This document shows positions 63,201 to 64,000 of a stretch of DNA of 64,000 nt, one piece after another. The translations under genes were made by a program, and so were the position numbers. The DNA is from Strigops habroptila (Eukaryota; Chordata; Aves; Psittaciformes; Psittacidae), in contig NC_044279.2 in NCBI RefSeq assembly GCF_004027225.2, positions 32,590,705-32,654,704 on the forward strand. Direction: 5' to 3'. How positions within the stretch are numbered: position 1 is the stretch's first letter; each line of letters begins with the position of its first letter. The notes beneath the pieces were generated by a model. That model did not search any database, had not been told where the DNA came from, and was given only the letters and a program-made list of their open reading frames with translations.

Positions 63201-64000
63201 TCCCCCACAAAGGAATGATTCTTGGTTTTGTTGTGCAAATACCGGTCCTCTCTATTTCCATACTCAGTAATGGAAATGTGAACTAAAGACAACAGGGAAT
63301 TACCTCCTTAACTGTAGGTACTGCAAGGCCAGTTTGCATCCTGAGTTCGGGGGAAGAGCTAAGACTGATTGCCATAGAAATTTTCTCTTTAGTGGGAAAA
63401 TTCTCTTCAGTGCACTGACAGCATGTTGTACTGCTGTAATACGCATTGTTTGCTTCTCCGCCTTCTTTTGCATTACCTGAAAAACTCCAAAATATTTCTC
63501 TGATTTGAATTTCATAATGGATAAATAATAAACATGAGAAGTAGTGGGCGAATTAATCTATAGCTGTTTATAATGCATATAGTTTTCTTTATATAGTTAA
63601 ATATTTCTACGTTGCTTATGTAGCTTTATAGAGTCAGTAGGGCTTCTAGCCCATTTAACAGCTACTGTGTTCACTGTTCTGAAAATCACACAACTTTGTA
63701 CCCAATATACGTTAAATGTCTACATGTTATTTTGCATTAAAGTGTCTTTACATATGTAGTTGCTTGTCTCAGGGAATACTTCTGGAACACTTGGGTGTTT
63801 TATCTGTGGAGGTCAAAGCCCATGATATGTTTAATGTACTTCTGTTTGTTTCTAATTTCGTGAGCAACTCTTAGGTTTTTAGCTTTAATATTTGGCAAAA
63901 CATGAGTCAATTTTGATGGAAGTCTCCAGCTTTAAAACATGCTGTAAGTTATCGTGCTGTGTAGGAACGATAACTTTGTGGTTTGATATTTTTTTAAATA
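60225..64000. other. Intron 3 to window end, no gene recognised
   Basis: AT-rich intronic DNA with a T-rich run at 62236-62277 and an A12 run near 63160. I found no exon continuing ARID2 with the expected YLEKYE start. Confidence 0.45.
62236..62277 (+). repeat. T-rich (TTTTTTG)n-like run
   Basis: A run of T broken by single or double G, ending in T16. Confidence 0.85.

Overview
This is a vertebrate nuclear window, most likely avian. It holds fragments of CR1 LINEs ending in the octamer ATTCTATG/ATTCTGTG, which is typical of bird CR1 (other sauropsids are possible). It also has CpG-island promoters, spliced exons with GT-AG borders and a very long AT-rich intron. There are no operons or prokaryotic genes, and nearly all open reading frames in the window are chance frames.

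The only protein-coding gene I can identify is the 5' end of ARID2 (BAF200), the ARID/RFX-type DNA-binding subunit of the PBAF chromatin remodeller, on the + strand. Coding exon 1 (15048-15139), exon 2 (15300-15393) and exon 3 (16524-16621) join in frame with consensus splice sites and give residues 1-94 plus two bases of codon 95, covering most of the ARID domain. Everything from 16622 to the window end is intron 3, at least 47 kb long; I did not find exon 4.

Layout. (a) 1-2225: AT-rich sequence that may be the end of a + strand transcript, with a poly(A) signal at 2193-2198. (b) 2264-12225: probably a leftward (minus-strand) transcription unit, likely non-coding. The evidence is a minus-strand poly(A) signal at 2269-2264, A/C-rich + strand composition, and a CpG island at its right end carrying two head-to-head YY1-like sites. 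Human has a lncRNA (LINC00938, from memory) just upstream of ARID2; orthology is not shown here. (c) 12.56-13.24 kb: spacer. (d) 13.24-15.9 kb: ARID2 CpG island, promoter and 5' UTR, with GC-rich microsatellites, small upstream ORFs and twin T16 tracts just before the start codon. (e) 15.05-16.62 kb: exons 1-3. (f) 16.6-64 kb: T/G-rich intron 3 with five recognisable CR1 fragments, one clear and two doubtful MIR-like SINE fossils, a 416-nt uninterrupted polypyrimidine minisatellite, several G/T-rich and poly-T tracts, and some orphan splice-site-like signals.

I found no convincing new gene system. The observations most worth checking are the inferred divergent non-coding unit and its inverted YY1 pair, the 416-nt C/T tract, the U-rich ARID2 leader, and possible recursive or pseudo-exon splice sites in intron 3.
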